In this document: one piece after another, positions 13,663 to 20,471 of the stretch | Numbering within the stretch: the first letter of the stretch is position 1 | How the letters are laid out: every line of letters starts with the position of its first letter | Source of the DNA: CAVYPR01 sp052145775 | Lineage (GTDB): Bacteria; Actinomycetota; Acidimicrobiia; Acidimicrobiales; RAAP-2 | Length of the DNA: 20,703 bases | NCBI GenBank assembly: GCA_052145775.1 | Contig: JBKQNY010000115.1 | Location: 1-20,703 of the forward strand | Direction of reading: 5' to 3' | The notes under the pieces: generated by a model | Told to the model about the DNA's origin: nothing | The model's input: only the letters and a program-made list of their open reading frames with translations | Databases searched by the model: none | Made by a program: the position numbers and the translations under genes

Positions 13663-15030
13663 ATGGGTGCCACCGGCGACGTCTTCAAGGCCTACGACAT
13701 CCGGGGCACGGTGCCCGACCAGCTCGACACCACCATGTGCCGGGCCATCGGCACGGCGGTGGCCCGCTTCACCAAGGGGCCCCGCCTTCTCGTCGTGCGC
13801 GACATGCGGCCCTCGGGTATCGAGCTCTCGGCCGCCTTCGCCGAGGGGGTCCGGGCAGAGGGGGTGGCGGTCACCGACCTCGGGATGGCCTCCACCGACT
13901 TCATGTACTTCGCCTCGGGCCGCCTCGACGCGCCCGGCGCCATGTTCACGGCCTCCCACAACCCCGCGGGCTACAACGGCATCAAGCTCTGCCTGGCCGG
14001 GGCCCGCCCCATCGGGCGCGACACCGGCCTGTCGGAGATCGAGGCCCTCACCAACGAGGCCCTGGAGCGCCCGCCCCCGGCGTCCGCCCCGGCCCCCCTC
14101 GACCACCAGGATCTGCTGGCCGAGTACGCCGACCACGCCCGCTCCTTCGTCGACCCCGGGTCGCTGCGCCCGCTCAAGGTGGTGGCCGACACGGCCAACG
14201 GGATGGGCGGGCTGGTGGTGCCTCTGGTCATGGAGGGCCTCCCCTTCGACGTGGAGCTCCTCTACCCCGAGCTCGACGGCACCTTCCCCAACCACCCGGC
14301 CGACCCCATCCAGCCCGAGAACCTGGTGGACCTGAAGGAGGCGGTGCTGCGCTCCGGGGCCGACATCGGCCTGGCCTTCGACGGCGATGCCGACCGGGTC
14401 TTCTTGGTCGACGAGCGGGCCGAGCCGGTCTCGGGGTCGCTCACCACGGCCCTGGTGGCCGTCTCCATGCTGGAGAAGCACCCCGGGTCGACCATCCTCT
14501 ACAACCTCATCTGTTCCCACGTCGTCCCCGAGGTCATCGCCGAGCACGGCGGGGTCGGACTGCGCACCCGGGTGGGCCACTCCTTCATCAAGGAGGTCAT
14601 GGCCGAGACCGGCGCCGTCTTCGGCGGCGAGCACTCGGGCCACTACTACTTCCGCGACAACTACCGGGCCGACTCGGGCATCATCTGCGCCCTGGTGGTG
14701 CTCGAGCTCATGAGCAGGGCCGGCGCCCCGCTCTCGGCCATGCTCGAGCCGTTCCGCCGCTACGCCGACTCGGGCGAGGTCAACACCGAGGTGGCCGACC
14801 CGTCGGCCGCCACCGAGGCCGTGGCGGCCAGTGAGGCCTCGGCAGGTGGGCGGCTCGACCGGCTCGACGGCCTCACCGTCGACCACGGCGACTGGTGGTA
14901 CAACCTGCGGCCGTCCAACACCGAGCCTCTGTTGCGGCTGAACGTGGAGGCCCGGACCGAAGAGGAGTGCCAGCGCCACGTCCGCGAGGTGCTCGAGCTG
15001 GTGGAGCGGGTCACGGCCGACGGCGCCTGA
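13663..15030 (+). CDS. manB: Phosphomannomutase/phosphoglucomutase
   Basis: A 455-residue alpha-D-phosphohexomutase that interconverts mannose-6-phosphate and mannose-1-phosphate, the step before GDP-mannose; many relatives also act on glucose phosphates. All four family landmarks are present: active-site phosphoserine in TASHNP (Ser98), metal loop DGDADR (240-245), sugar-binding loop GEHSGH (322-327), and phosphate-binding RPSNTEP (416-422). The start region KAYDIRGTVP is the usual N-terminus. Length is normal. It begins a block with the Trm112-like, isomerase and YceH genes; the same pairing of phosphomannomutase and SIS isomerase is conserved in actinomycetes (in Mycobacterium tuberculosis Rv3257c-Rv3256c, from memory). 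Cytoplasmic. Choice of mannose over glucose as main substrate is inferred from the isomerase neighbour. Confidence 0.95.
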   Translation: MGATGDVFKAYDIRGTVPDQLDTTMCRAIGTAVARFTKGPRLLVVRDMRPSGIELSAAFAEGVRAEGVAVTDLGMASTDFMYFASGRLDAPGAMFTASHNPAGYNGIKLCLAGARPIGRDTGLSEIEALTNEALERPPPASAPAPLDHQDLLAEYADHARSFVDPGSLRPLKVVADTANGMGGLVVPLVMEGLPFDVELLYPELDGTFPNHPADPIQPENLVDLKEAVLRSGADIGLAFDGDADRVFLVDERAEPVSGSLTTALVAVSMLEKHPGSTILYNLICSHVVPEVIAEHGGVGLRTRVGHSFIKEVMAETGAVFGGEHSGHYYFRDNYRADSGIICALVVLELMSRAGAPLSAMLEPFRRYADSGEVNTEVADPSAATEAVAASEASAGGRLDRLDGLTVDHGDWWYNLRPSNTEPLLRLNVEARTEEECQRHVREVLELVERVTADGA

Positions 15031-15063
15031 GGGCACCGCGGGACCCGGACCGAAGACGAACAA

Positions 15064-15072
15064 GGGAGAGGA
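15064..15072 (+). promoter_or_regulatory. Shine-Dalgarno for the Trm112-like gene
   Basis: GGGAGAGGA lies six bases before the ATG at 15079, in a 48-base gap after the phosphomannomutase. Confidence 0.65.
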
Positions 15073-15078
15073 ACGACG

Positions 15079-15333
15079 ATGCCGTTGGATCCGTTGCTGA
15101 TCGAGGTGCTGGCCTGCCCGATGGACAAGGGCCCCCTCCTGTGGTTCGAGGACGAGGACCTGCTCTACAACCCACGGCTCAAGAAGAGCTACGTCGTGCG
15201 CGACGGGATCCCCATCCTCCTCGTCGACGAGTCCACCGACGTGGGCGAGTCCGAGCACGAGCGGCTGACGGCCAAGGCCGCGGCCGGCGGCGTCCCCGAG
15301 ACCGGCCACCCGTCCGAGGGACAGCAGGGGTGA
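15079..15333 (+). CDS. Trm112-like (UPF0434) small protein
   Basis: An 84-residue protein with IEVLACPMDKGPLLW, then VVRDGIPILLVDEST, the two blocks of the bacterial Trm112/UPF0434 fold. Trm112 in other organisms is a small zinc-binding activator of methyltransferases; bacterial members are less well defined. The usual CPxCxxxL knuckle is here CPMDKGPL: the second Cys is Asp, so a full zinc site is unlikely, as in many actinobacterial members. The C-terminal 25 residues are charged and probably disordered. The stop overlaps the isomerase start, so the two are coupled. A role in the mannose pathway is only suggested by position. Confidence 0.85.
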   Translation: MPLDPLLIEVLACPMDKGPLLWFEDEDLLYNPRLKKSYVVRDGIPILLVDESTDVGESEHERLTAKAAAGGVPETGHPSEGQQG

Positions 15334-16403
15334 GTGGGGGGGAGCCGGGGCGGCACCCCTCGCCGCTGCCGGTCGACTCCCTCGGCATGTGGGAGGCGAC
15401 GACCGGCCTCCCCGAGCAGATGGTGGCGGCCCTCGAGTGGGACGGGGCCGAGGTACAGGCGCTGTCGGGCCCCATCACCAACGTGGTGGTGGCCGGGATG
15501 GGCGGCAGCGGCATCGTCGGGGACCTGGTGGCCGCGGTGGCCGCCGGCGAGATGTCGGTCCCGGTGACCGTGTCCAAGTCTTACGACCTCCCCGCCTTCT
15601 GCGGCCCCGACACCCTGGTGCTCGCCGTGTCTTTCTCCGGCGACACGGCCGAGACCCTCGAGGCAGCCGAACGTGCCGCCGCGGCGGGGGCGAGCGCGGT
15701 GGCGGTCACCTCGGGCGGGTCCCTCGCGGAGCTGGCCGGGCGGGCGGGCTGGCCGGTGGCCCCGGTGCCGGGGGGGATCCCCCAGCCCCGCGCCGCCCTC
15801 GGGGCCATGGCCGTCCCCGCCCTGGTCGCGCTCGAGCGGTTGGGGCTGCTCGAGGGGATGACCGGCCGGCTCGCTGCCGCCGCCGAGCACCTCGCCCGCC
15901 GTCGCGACCAGCTGGCCACCGAGAGCGGGCCGCCCGTGGCGGTGGCGCGGCGGATCGGCCGCACCTTCCCCCTCGTCCACGGGTCACCGGGGCCGCCCGG
16001 CGTCGCCGCGCTGCGGTGGAGGACCCAGGTGCAGGAGAACGCCAAGACCCCGGCGTTCGCATCGCTCCAGCCTGAGCTGTGCCACAACGAGGTGGCGGGC
16101 TGGGGGCAGGACGGGGACGTGACCCGTCAGGTGCTCACCTTGGTGACGCTCCGCCATGACGGCGAGCACCCCGGGATCGCCCGCCGGTTCGACATGGTGG
16201 CCGAGATCATGGAGGAGGTGGTGGGCGACGTGGTGGTCGTCCGCACCGAGGCCACCGACGACATCGCCCGCTTCTTCGACCTGGCCCTCTTCGGCGACCT
16301 CGTCTCCCTTCACCTCGCCGGGCGCGAGGGCGTCGACCCCGGGCCGGTGCCGGTGCTGGGCGAGATCAAGCACCGCCTCGCCGAGGGGGGCGCCCGGGCG
16401 TGA
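15330..16403 (+). CDS. Bifunctional phosphoglucose/phosphomannose isomerase (SIS domain)
   Basis: A 357-residue protein. I start it at GTG 15330, whose last bases overlap the Trm112-like stop (GTGA); the longer open frame upstream lies inside the previous genes in another frame. The SIS fold is clear: VVVAGMGGSGIVGD (52-65) and SFSGDTAETLEAAE (101-114), the phosphosugar-binding Ser/Thr cluster. The C-terminal domain has QENAKTPAF (235-243), PELCHNEVAGW (248-258) and a terminal EIKHRLAEG, the pattern of the bifunctional isomerase family known from archaea and actinomycetes. It interconverts fructose-6-phosphate with mannose-6-phosphate and glucose-6-phosphate, feeding the phosphomannomutase two genes upstream. 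Cytoplasmic, likely dimeric by family. Its stop overlaps the YceH start. Confidence 0.92.
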   Translation: MSGGEPGRHPSPLPVDSLGMWEATTGLPEQMVAALEWDGAEVQALSGPITNVVVAGMGGSGIVGDLVAAVAAGEMSVPVTVSKSYDLPAFCGPDTLVLAVSFSGDTAETLEAAERAAAAGASAVAVTSGGSLAELAGRAGWPVAPVPGGIPQPRAALGAMAVPALVALERLGLLEGMTGRLAAAAEHLARRRDQLATESGPPVAVARRIGRTFPLVHGSPGPPGVAALRWRTQVQENAKTPAFASLQPELCHNEVAGWGQDGDVTRQVLTLVTLRHDGEHPGIARRFDMVAEIMEEVVGDVVVVRTEATDDIARFFDLALFGDLVSLHLAGREGVDPGPVPVLGEIKHRLAEGGARA

Positions 16404-17059
16404 CACGGCTCGACGCGGTCGAGGCCCGGGTGGTCGGCTCGCTCATCGAGAAGCAGCTGACCACCCCGGGGCAGTACCCGCTCACGGCCAACGCCCTCGT
16501 GCTCGCCTGCAACCAGGCCTCGAACCGCGAGCCGGTCGTCTCCTACTCCGAGGACGAGGTGCTGGCCGCGCTCGACCGCCTCCGCGAGCGCAGGCTGGTC
16601 CGCTTCGTCCTGCCCTCGCACGGCCGCTCGGTCGTCCGCTACCGCCACGTCCTCGACGAGGTGCTCGGACTGGGAAAACCCGAGATGGCCCTCCTGGCCG
16701 TCCTCCTTCTGCGGGGACGTCAGACCGTCGGTGAGCTGCGTGCCCGCACCGAGCGGATGGCGGAGCTCTCCGGGCTGGAGGAGGTCGAGCGGCACCTCGA
16801 GCGGATGGCCGATGGGGAAGAGCCGCTGATAGCCCGGCTCGAGCGCCGCCCGGGCCAGAAGGAGGAGAGATGGACCGAGCTCCTGTGGCGAACCGCGTCG
16901 ACAGGCGACGAGGGGAGGGGCACAACCGCACCCGTCACTGAGCTCGGGGCGTCCGGCCCGCCCACGGGAGGGCTTTCCGCCGAGATCTCCGAGCTACGGG
17001 CCGAGGTCGAAGAGCTTCGGGCGGCCGTGGACGAGCTGCGCTCCAGCCTCGGGGGTTGA
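16400..17059 (+). CDS. yceH: YceH family (DUF480) winged-helix protein
   Basis: A 219-residue protein, about the length of E. coli YceH. It starts at GTG 16400, overlapping the isomerase TGA by GTGA. The N-terminal block LDAVEARVVGSLIEKQLTT followed by YPLTANALVLACNQASNREP is the characteristic YceH sequence. Two winged-helix-like units follow (about 10-85 and 90-165), the second with LLRGRQTVGELRARTERM. A variable linker leads to a C-terminal coiled coil (about 190-216: EISELRAEVEELRAAVDELR). The fold suggests DNA binding, but the family's function is not settled. Its place at the end of the mannose operon may reflect co-transcription only. Confidence 0.92.
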   Translation: MTRLDAVEARVVGSLIEKQLTTPGQYPLTANALVLACNQASNREPVVSYSEDEVLAALDRLRERRLVRFVLPSHGRSVVRYRHVLDEVLGLGKPEMALLAVLLLRGRQTVGELRARTERMAELSGLEEVERHLERMADGEEPLIARLERRPGQKEERWTELLWRTASTGDEGRGTTAPVTELGASGPPTGGLSAEISELRAEVEELRAAVDELRSSLGG

Positions 17060-17130
17060 GCACCCGCACCGCAGCCGACGCGCCCGCGCCGCGTTCGAGG
17101 CGGCCGGCACGCGCCGCGCCCGCCGGCTCC

Positions 17131-17505
17131 TCAGCGCTCCTCGCTCACCATCAGCTGGTTGCCGTCGCAGTCCCTGAAGAAGAACAGCAAGGGGACCACC
17201 CCGTCGCCGCCCACCGGCTCGTCGGCGTCGACGCCCGACGCCCGGAACTCGGCGAACAGGGCGCGCGGGTCGGGCGAGGCCAGTGAGATCCCGGTCAGCC
17301 GCCCCGGGGTGAACGCCCCCTGGGGCGGGACCAGCGCGATGGCGGTGCCGCCGCCGGGCGGGGTGACGGCGACCCAGCGGGATACTTCGCCGCAGGGGAC
17401 GTCGGCGCTGAGCTCGCAGCCCAGATGCGTGGCGTACCAACCGATGGCAGTGTCCTGGTCGGCAACGGGCACCAGCACCGTGTTCACGACGGTGACGTCG
17501 GGCAT
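17131..17505 (-). CDS. VOC family (glyoxalase/bleomycin-resistance-like) protein
   Basis: A 124-residue single VOC module pair. The start chosen is the ATG at 17503-17505 (MPDVTVVNTVLVPV) with a modest AGGGGT upstream; the longer frame adds a non-homologous leader. Typical blocks are DTAIGWYATHLGCEL, the central VAVTPPGGGTAIALVPP strand pair, and the terminal FFRDCDGNQLMVSEE. The last Glu matches the second metal-ligand position of the fold, but the N-terminal His ligand is absent (NTVLVP), so a metal-dependent glyoxalase reaction is doubtful. Such proteins may bind antibiotics or small metabolites or act as dioxygenase-like enzymes; the substrate is unknown. It is convergent with YceH (71-base gap) and divergent from the F420-type reductase gene. 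Confidence 0.85.
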   Translation of the reverse strand: MPDVTVVNTVLVPVADQDTAIGWYATHLGCELSADVPCGEVSRWVAVTPPGGGTAIALVPPQGAFTPGRLTGISLASPDPRALFAEFRASGVDADEPVGGDGVVPLLFFFRDCDGNQLMVSEER

Positions 17506-17629
17506 GAGGACCCCTGTTCGCTCGTGATGATTCAGGTGGATCGACGGTTCGTGCCGCGGAAAACTCCCGGACACAACCTAGGCCGCCGTTGCTCGGAAGG
17601 ACGCGCCGGATCCGTTGTTCCCCTTCTGC

Positions 17630-17666
17630 CTCACCGGGGGCTCGGGCTATCCGGGAACTCGGTGAG
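17630..17666. repeat. Inverted repeat in the divergent VOC/reductase intergenic region
   Basis: CTCACCG (17630-17636) and CGGTGAG (17660-17666) are perfect reverse complements, seven bases each, with a 23-base spacer. They lie between two divergent genes, so the pair could be an operator half-site pair or an RNA stem; no further support. The rest of the 17506-17773 gap shows nothing else I can name. Confidence 0.3.
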
Positions 17667-17761
17667 AGGCCGGTGTGCGGAGTCCACTCTCGAACCGGCA
17701 GGCGGCCGCGGGTGCGGGTGCCCGAGCGATCTCGACGTCGTCGGACTCGCGCAACTGGGGA

Positions 17762-17769
17762 CATACTGT
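17762..17769 (+). promoter_or_regulatory. Candidate -10 element for the F420-type reductase
   Basis: CATACT (17762-17767) or TACTGT (17764-17769) lies four to six bases before the ATG at 17774; there is no Shine-Dalgarno. A TCGGAC at 17741-17746 is 17 bases upstream of TACTGT and is a weak -35 candidate. The same TACTGTCG string precedes the DUF2510 gene. Confidence 0.4.
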
Positions 17770-17773
17770 CGGC

Positions 17774-18238
17774 ATGACGAACTACCGGAAGCCTGGGTGG
17801 TTCACCCGGGTGATCTTCAACGGACTCGTCGCGCAGATGACGCGACTGGGCATCAGCGTGTGGGGATCTCGGGTGCTCCGCGTGCGGGGGAGGTCGAGCG
17901 GGGAGTGGCGTACCACGCCGGTGAACCTGCTCAGTCACGACGACGACCGCTACCTTGTGGCAGCGCGGGGCGAGACGCAGTGGGTCCGAAACCTGCGTGC
18001 CGCGGGACAGGGCGAGCTCCTCCTCGGCCGACGCGTCGAGACGTTCCAGGCGGTGGAATTCTCGAACGAGGAGAAGCCCGTGATTCTGCGCGCCTACCTC
18101 AAACGTTGGAAGGCCGAAGTCGGGACCTTCTTTGACGGCACCAGCGCCTCGTCCTCAGACGAGGAACTGAGGCGGATCGCACCCCATCACCCCGTGTTCA
18201 GACTCGAACTGACTGGTGGGGGGTCGCACAGCACTTGA
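17774..18238 (+). CDS. Deazaflavin (F420)-dependent nitroreductase-family protein
   Basis: A 154-residue protein starting MTNYRKPGWFTRVIFN. It has the DDN-like fold signature: VLRVRGRSSGEWRTTPVNLL, then DRYLVAARGETQWVRNLRAAGQGEL, which in known members bind the phosphate of F420 and shape the pocket. Members reduce quinones, nitro compounds or other acceptors with F420H2. Length is normal. The start lacks a Shine-Dalgarno and the preceding box favours a leaderless transcript. The longer frame upstream overlaps the intergenic region and is not used. The specific substrate cannot be read from sequence. Codon choice is less GC-extreme than in the mannose genes. Confidence 0.88.
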   Translation: MTNYRKPGWFTRVIFNGLVAQMTRLGISVWGSRVLRVRGRSSGEWRTTPVNLLSHDDDRYLVAARGETQWVRNLRAAGQGELLLGRRVETFQAVEFSNEEKPVILRAYLKRWKAEVGTFFDGTSASSSDEELRRIAPHHPVFRLELTGGGSHST

Positions 18239-18556
18239 GGTGATCGGCCGCGGCAACGACGGCTCGATGCTGTGGTACACGGACTGTGCGCCGCCCGGGG
18301 AGCTCAGCCCCGCTCTGTGCAGGAACGGGCGACCAGTGCCTCGTCGGAATCCAGTGGGGTGCGGTGTTCGCGAGAGAGAGCGTAACGCTCCGGGCGGGCC
18401 GGAAAGTGCCCGACGAAACCGGCAGGGGCCACCTCGGGTGAACCTGGCAGCCGGAAGATATGGAGCTCTCCCGCACAGGGGAACGGGTCGACTCCACCAC
18501 TCCGCGCGATTTTCCAATACCCCGATCGCAACAACGTGCTTGCTACTGTCGACGTG
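18239..18556. other. Intergenic stretch without a recognisable gene
   Basis: About 318 bases between the F420-type reductase and the DUF2510 gene. Open frames cross it on both strands but none has a start context, coding-like composition or recognisable motif. I see no terminator with a T-tract. Its last bases hold the candidate promoter of the following gene. Confidence 0.5.
18544..18549 (+). promoter_or_regulatory. Candidate -10 element for the DUF2510 gene
   Basis: TACTGT lies seven bases before the ATG at 18557, with no Shine-Dalgarno in the gap. It matches the box in front of the F420-type reductase (TACTGTCG in both). Confidence 0.4.
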
Positions 18557-19267
18557 ATGGGGATCTTCGGGGCGCCAGGTGCCGAGACCGTTGTGGGAAG
18601 CCACGCAACGCTGGCGAGCTGCGTCACGACGGAGAGCGACCGAGTCGTCTGCAGCGGAATAGCCGGGGCGGGCGGTTTCCTGATCTTCCTCCTTCTCATA
18701 TACCTGGCGATCGCAGTGCTTTTCATCATCGCCTACGTCAAGATTCTGTCGAAGGCAGGGTACTCAGGCTGGTGGGTACTCATCGGTCTGGTGCCGCTTG
18801 TGGGGGCGGTGATGTTCCTGGTCTTTGCCTTTTCGAAATGGCCCGTCCAACGGGAGTTGGAGGCACTCCGAGCCCAGATGAATGCCGGAAGTGGCTATGG
18901 CTATGGGACGCCATCTCGGAACCCCTACCAGTCTGCGGGTTGGGCTGGTGGCGGGGGATTCGGCGGACTTCAACCGCAAGGTCCAGCCCCATCCGCCGGG
19001 CCGGGGTTCTCGTCGGCTCTTCCAGGTTGCCAACCGGGCCTCGCGCAAACACCAGAAGGAGCAGTTCCCGATTCACGCCTTCCACCTTTCACCTCGGGAA
19101 GGGCCGGAGTGCCCGGAGGCAAGACAGCTGGGATGGCGGAGGATGCCCTTTCTCCGACTGAAGAAGGTCTCGCGTCGAAAAGGCTCCCTCCACCGGGCTG
19201 GTACCCGACCCCCGACGGTCGCAGGCGGTATTGGAGCGGCACCGGGTGGACGGACCACTTCGCCTGA
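18557..19267 (+). CDS. DUF2510 membrane protein
   Basis: A 236-residue protein. I start it at the ATG 18557; a GTG seven codons upstream overlaps the promoter box. Residues about 38-62 and 72-93 are membrane helices joined by KILSKAGYSGWWVLIG, a motif seen in small actinobacterial two-helix proteins, followed by FSKWPVQRELEALRAQM. Residues about 110-205 are a Gly/Pro/Ser/Gln-rich, poorly conserved linker. The C-terminus (about 210-236) is a DUF2510 motif: PPGWYPTPDGRRRYWSGTGWTDHF, a short Trp-rich module found at the ends of many actinobacterial membrane proteins. Function unknown; no catalytic motif. Composition is less GC-rich than upstream genes. It is convergent with the broken methyltransferase, with a 109-base gap that holds no clear terminator. 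Confidence 0.82.
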   Translation: MGIFGAPGAETVVGSHATLASCVTTESDRVVCSGIAGAGGFLIFLLLIYLAIAVLFIIAYVKILSKAGYSGWWVLIGLVPLVGAVMFLVFAFSKWPVQRELEALRAQMNAGSGYGYGTPSRNPYQSAGWAGGGGFGGLQPQGPAPSAGPGFSSALPGCQPGLAQTPEGAVPDSRLPPFTSGRAGVPGGKTAGMAEDALSPTEEGLASKRLPPPGWYPTPDGRRRYWSGTGWTDHFA

Positions 19268-19376
19268 CCATGGTCGCTCCATGGCTCGGGCTGGGGCAGT
19301 CCACAGGTGCCGCCGTGGGACGGTGCCCACCACCCGCGGTAGAGGACATTTCCTAGCCGGCAATAGGGGGATGGTC

Positions 19377-20116
19377 CTACCGAGTGTCATGTGACGCGTC
19401 TGGCCCGGCCTGCGGGAGGCCGTGGGCCAAGCGGGCTTCTCCGAAGATGAACCAGCGCGTTGCTTCGAGCTTCGCTGTCCACCCTTGGTCGCCAAGAAGT
19501 GACCGCAGCTCGTCGGGCTCGTAGAAGACCTCGACGACCTGGTACGTGCTTCCGTCGTGCAGCCGGCGCAGGTCCAGATCAGGACCGTGACAGACGACGT
19601 AGGGGTCGTCGATCTCGCTAGTTGGATGCGGGTCGTTGCGGTTGTCCATGAAGAACACCCGGCCCCCGGTGCAAGGCAGGACCGCACCAAAGACCAGAAG
19701 TCCCGAAATCGTGACCGCGGCACGTGGGAGAGCCAGAAGGAGGAGAAAACAGCGTCGTAGGTCCTCTGCGGCTGCCACGTAAACAAGTCGGCCACGACGT
19801 ACTCCACATCGGACTCGCCGACTCGGTCGCGGTTGAGCTTGAGGGTCTCGGGCGAAGAGTCGAGGACGGTCAGTTTCCCGGCAGTGCGGGCGAGGCGCTG
19901 GGTCCACCATCCGGTGCCGCGGGCCATCTCCACGACGTCACCAGTGGTACCGAAGATGTCGAGCGCACCTGCGACCTGCGCGACCTGCCGATCCCATTCC
20001 TCGGTCAAGTCCGAACCTCGATCGTAGCGGCCGCGCCGTTGCCACCACTCGTCATACTCTGGCGCACGAGCTCGGTAGTACGCCCGCTGCTCGGCGAGTA
20101 GTCCCTCGACATTCAC
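19377..20116 (-). pseudogene. Class I SAM-dependent methyltransferase split by a one-base frameshift
   Basis: Two minus-strand frames together give a normal ~246-residue methyltransferase. The first part (from a GTG at 20114-20116 preceded by GAGG; a TTG farther up is possible) reads NVEGLLAEQRAYYRARAPEYDEWW, then the SAM-binding motif VVEMARGTGWWTQRLA, VLDSSPETL, and FSSFWLSHVPRSRF, up to LVRSCLAPG. The second part continues in another frame with GGRVFFMDNRNDPH, DLRRLHDGSTYQVVEVFYEPDEL and WRFIFG-like WFIFGEARL to TAG at 19377. The join lies in a run of five C on the plus strand (19663-19667); six would restore one frame. Gene length 740 bases is one short of a multiple of three. Cause: true deletion, homopolymer sequencing error, or far less likely programmed -1 slippage. 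Acceptor unknown; motif I has Met-Ala-Arg where most relatives have Leu-Ala-Cys/Gly. Confidence 0.82.
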
Positions 20117-20171
20117 TGGCAAAGCCTCACACCTCAAGTCCGCCTTCGAGAGCTGTGGCGCGCTCCGAGCC

Positions 20172-20196
20172 GGCGAGTAGAGTCGCCCCGACTCGC
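20172..20196. repeat. Alternative stem-loops next to the tRNA-like segment
   Basis: GGCGA (20172-20176) can pair with TCGCC (20183-20187), or the overlapping GCGAGT (20173-20178) can pair with ACTCGC (20191-20196). The two stems share bases and cannot form together. Meaning unknown. Confidence 0.35.
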
Positions 20197-20228
20197 TTGA
20201 GGTGGCAGAGCATCAGGGGATAGGCCGA

Positions 20229-20250
20229 GGTTCGAGTCCCATCGCCTCCA
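20229..20250 (+). other. Partial tRNA 3'-end-like sequence (possible attachment-site remnant)
   Basis: GGTTCGAGTCCC followed by ATCGCCTCCA matches the T-loop (TTCGAGT at 20231-20237), the 3' side of the T-stem and the 3' acceptor strand of a serine-type tRNA. The 5' side of the T-stem (CGAGG) pairs in only two of five positions, and no anticodon arm or matching 5' acceptor is found; a GGTGGCAGAGC at 20201-20211 resembles a tRNA D-arm region but is too close. Integrative elements often leave such 3' tRNA copies. No integrase is in the window, so this is tentative. Confidence 0.35.
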
Positions 20251-20444
20251 CTTCGTGTCATTACGACAACGTGACTTCACGAGTGAGATCTGGCTGCTCG
20301 GAGCGCGATCGGAAACACGCTCTGCACTCGCTGGAGCCAGGCAGTCGAGGCGATCCGGTAAGCGCGGAACGCCGATTCGCGCGTCCGTGCGGGGAGTGAG
20401 ATCGTCGTCCTTCGGTGCGCTCGCGAACCGGCGACCGGCGTAGC

Positions 20445-20450
20445 TAGCCT
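20445..20450 (+). promoter_or_regulatory. Candidate -10 element for the last gene
   Basis: TAGCCT, identical to the box before the GT2 gene, lies 21 bases before the ATG at 20472 and leaves room for a short leader with a strong Shine-Dalgarno. No -35 match is seen. Confidence 0.35.
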
Positions 20451-20458
20451 GTCACACC

Positions 20459-20465
20459 GAGGAGG
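20459..20465 (+). promoter_or_regulatory. Shine-Dalgarno for the last gene
   Basis: GAGGAGG ends six bases before the ATG at 20472 and settles that start. Confidence 0.8.
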
Positions 20466-20471
20466 AACCGC

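Larger units (their letters stand above)
20117..20471. other. Intergenic region with hairpins and tRNA-end-like segment
   Basis: About 355 bases between the methyltransferase start and the last gene. It contains two mutually exclusive stems (20172-20196), a segment resembling the 3' part of a tRNA (20229-20250) and, at its right end, a promoter box and Shine-Dalgarno. I see no protein gene in it. Confidence 0.6.

Noticed and set aside
13591..15309. 572-codon minus-strand frame opposite the phosphomannomutase
   Set aside because: Antisense of a gene with all four mutase motifs.
18304..18729. Minus-strand frame across the intergenic region and DUF2510 start
   Set aside because: No ribosome site, mixed composition, and it overlaps a supported membrane protein.
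19663..19667. Programmed -1 frameshift in the methyltransferase
   Set aside because: A slip on the G-run would restore the frame, but methyltransferases of this type are not known to use it and no stimulatory stem was seen; a deletion or read error is simpler.
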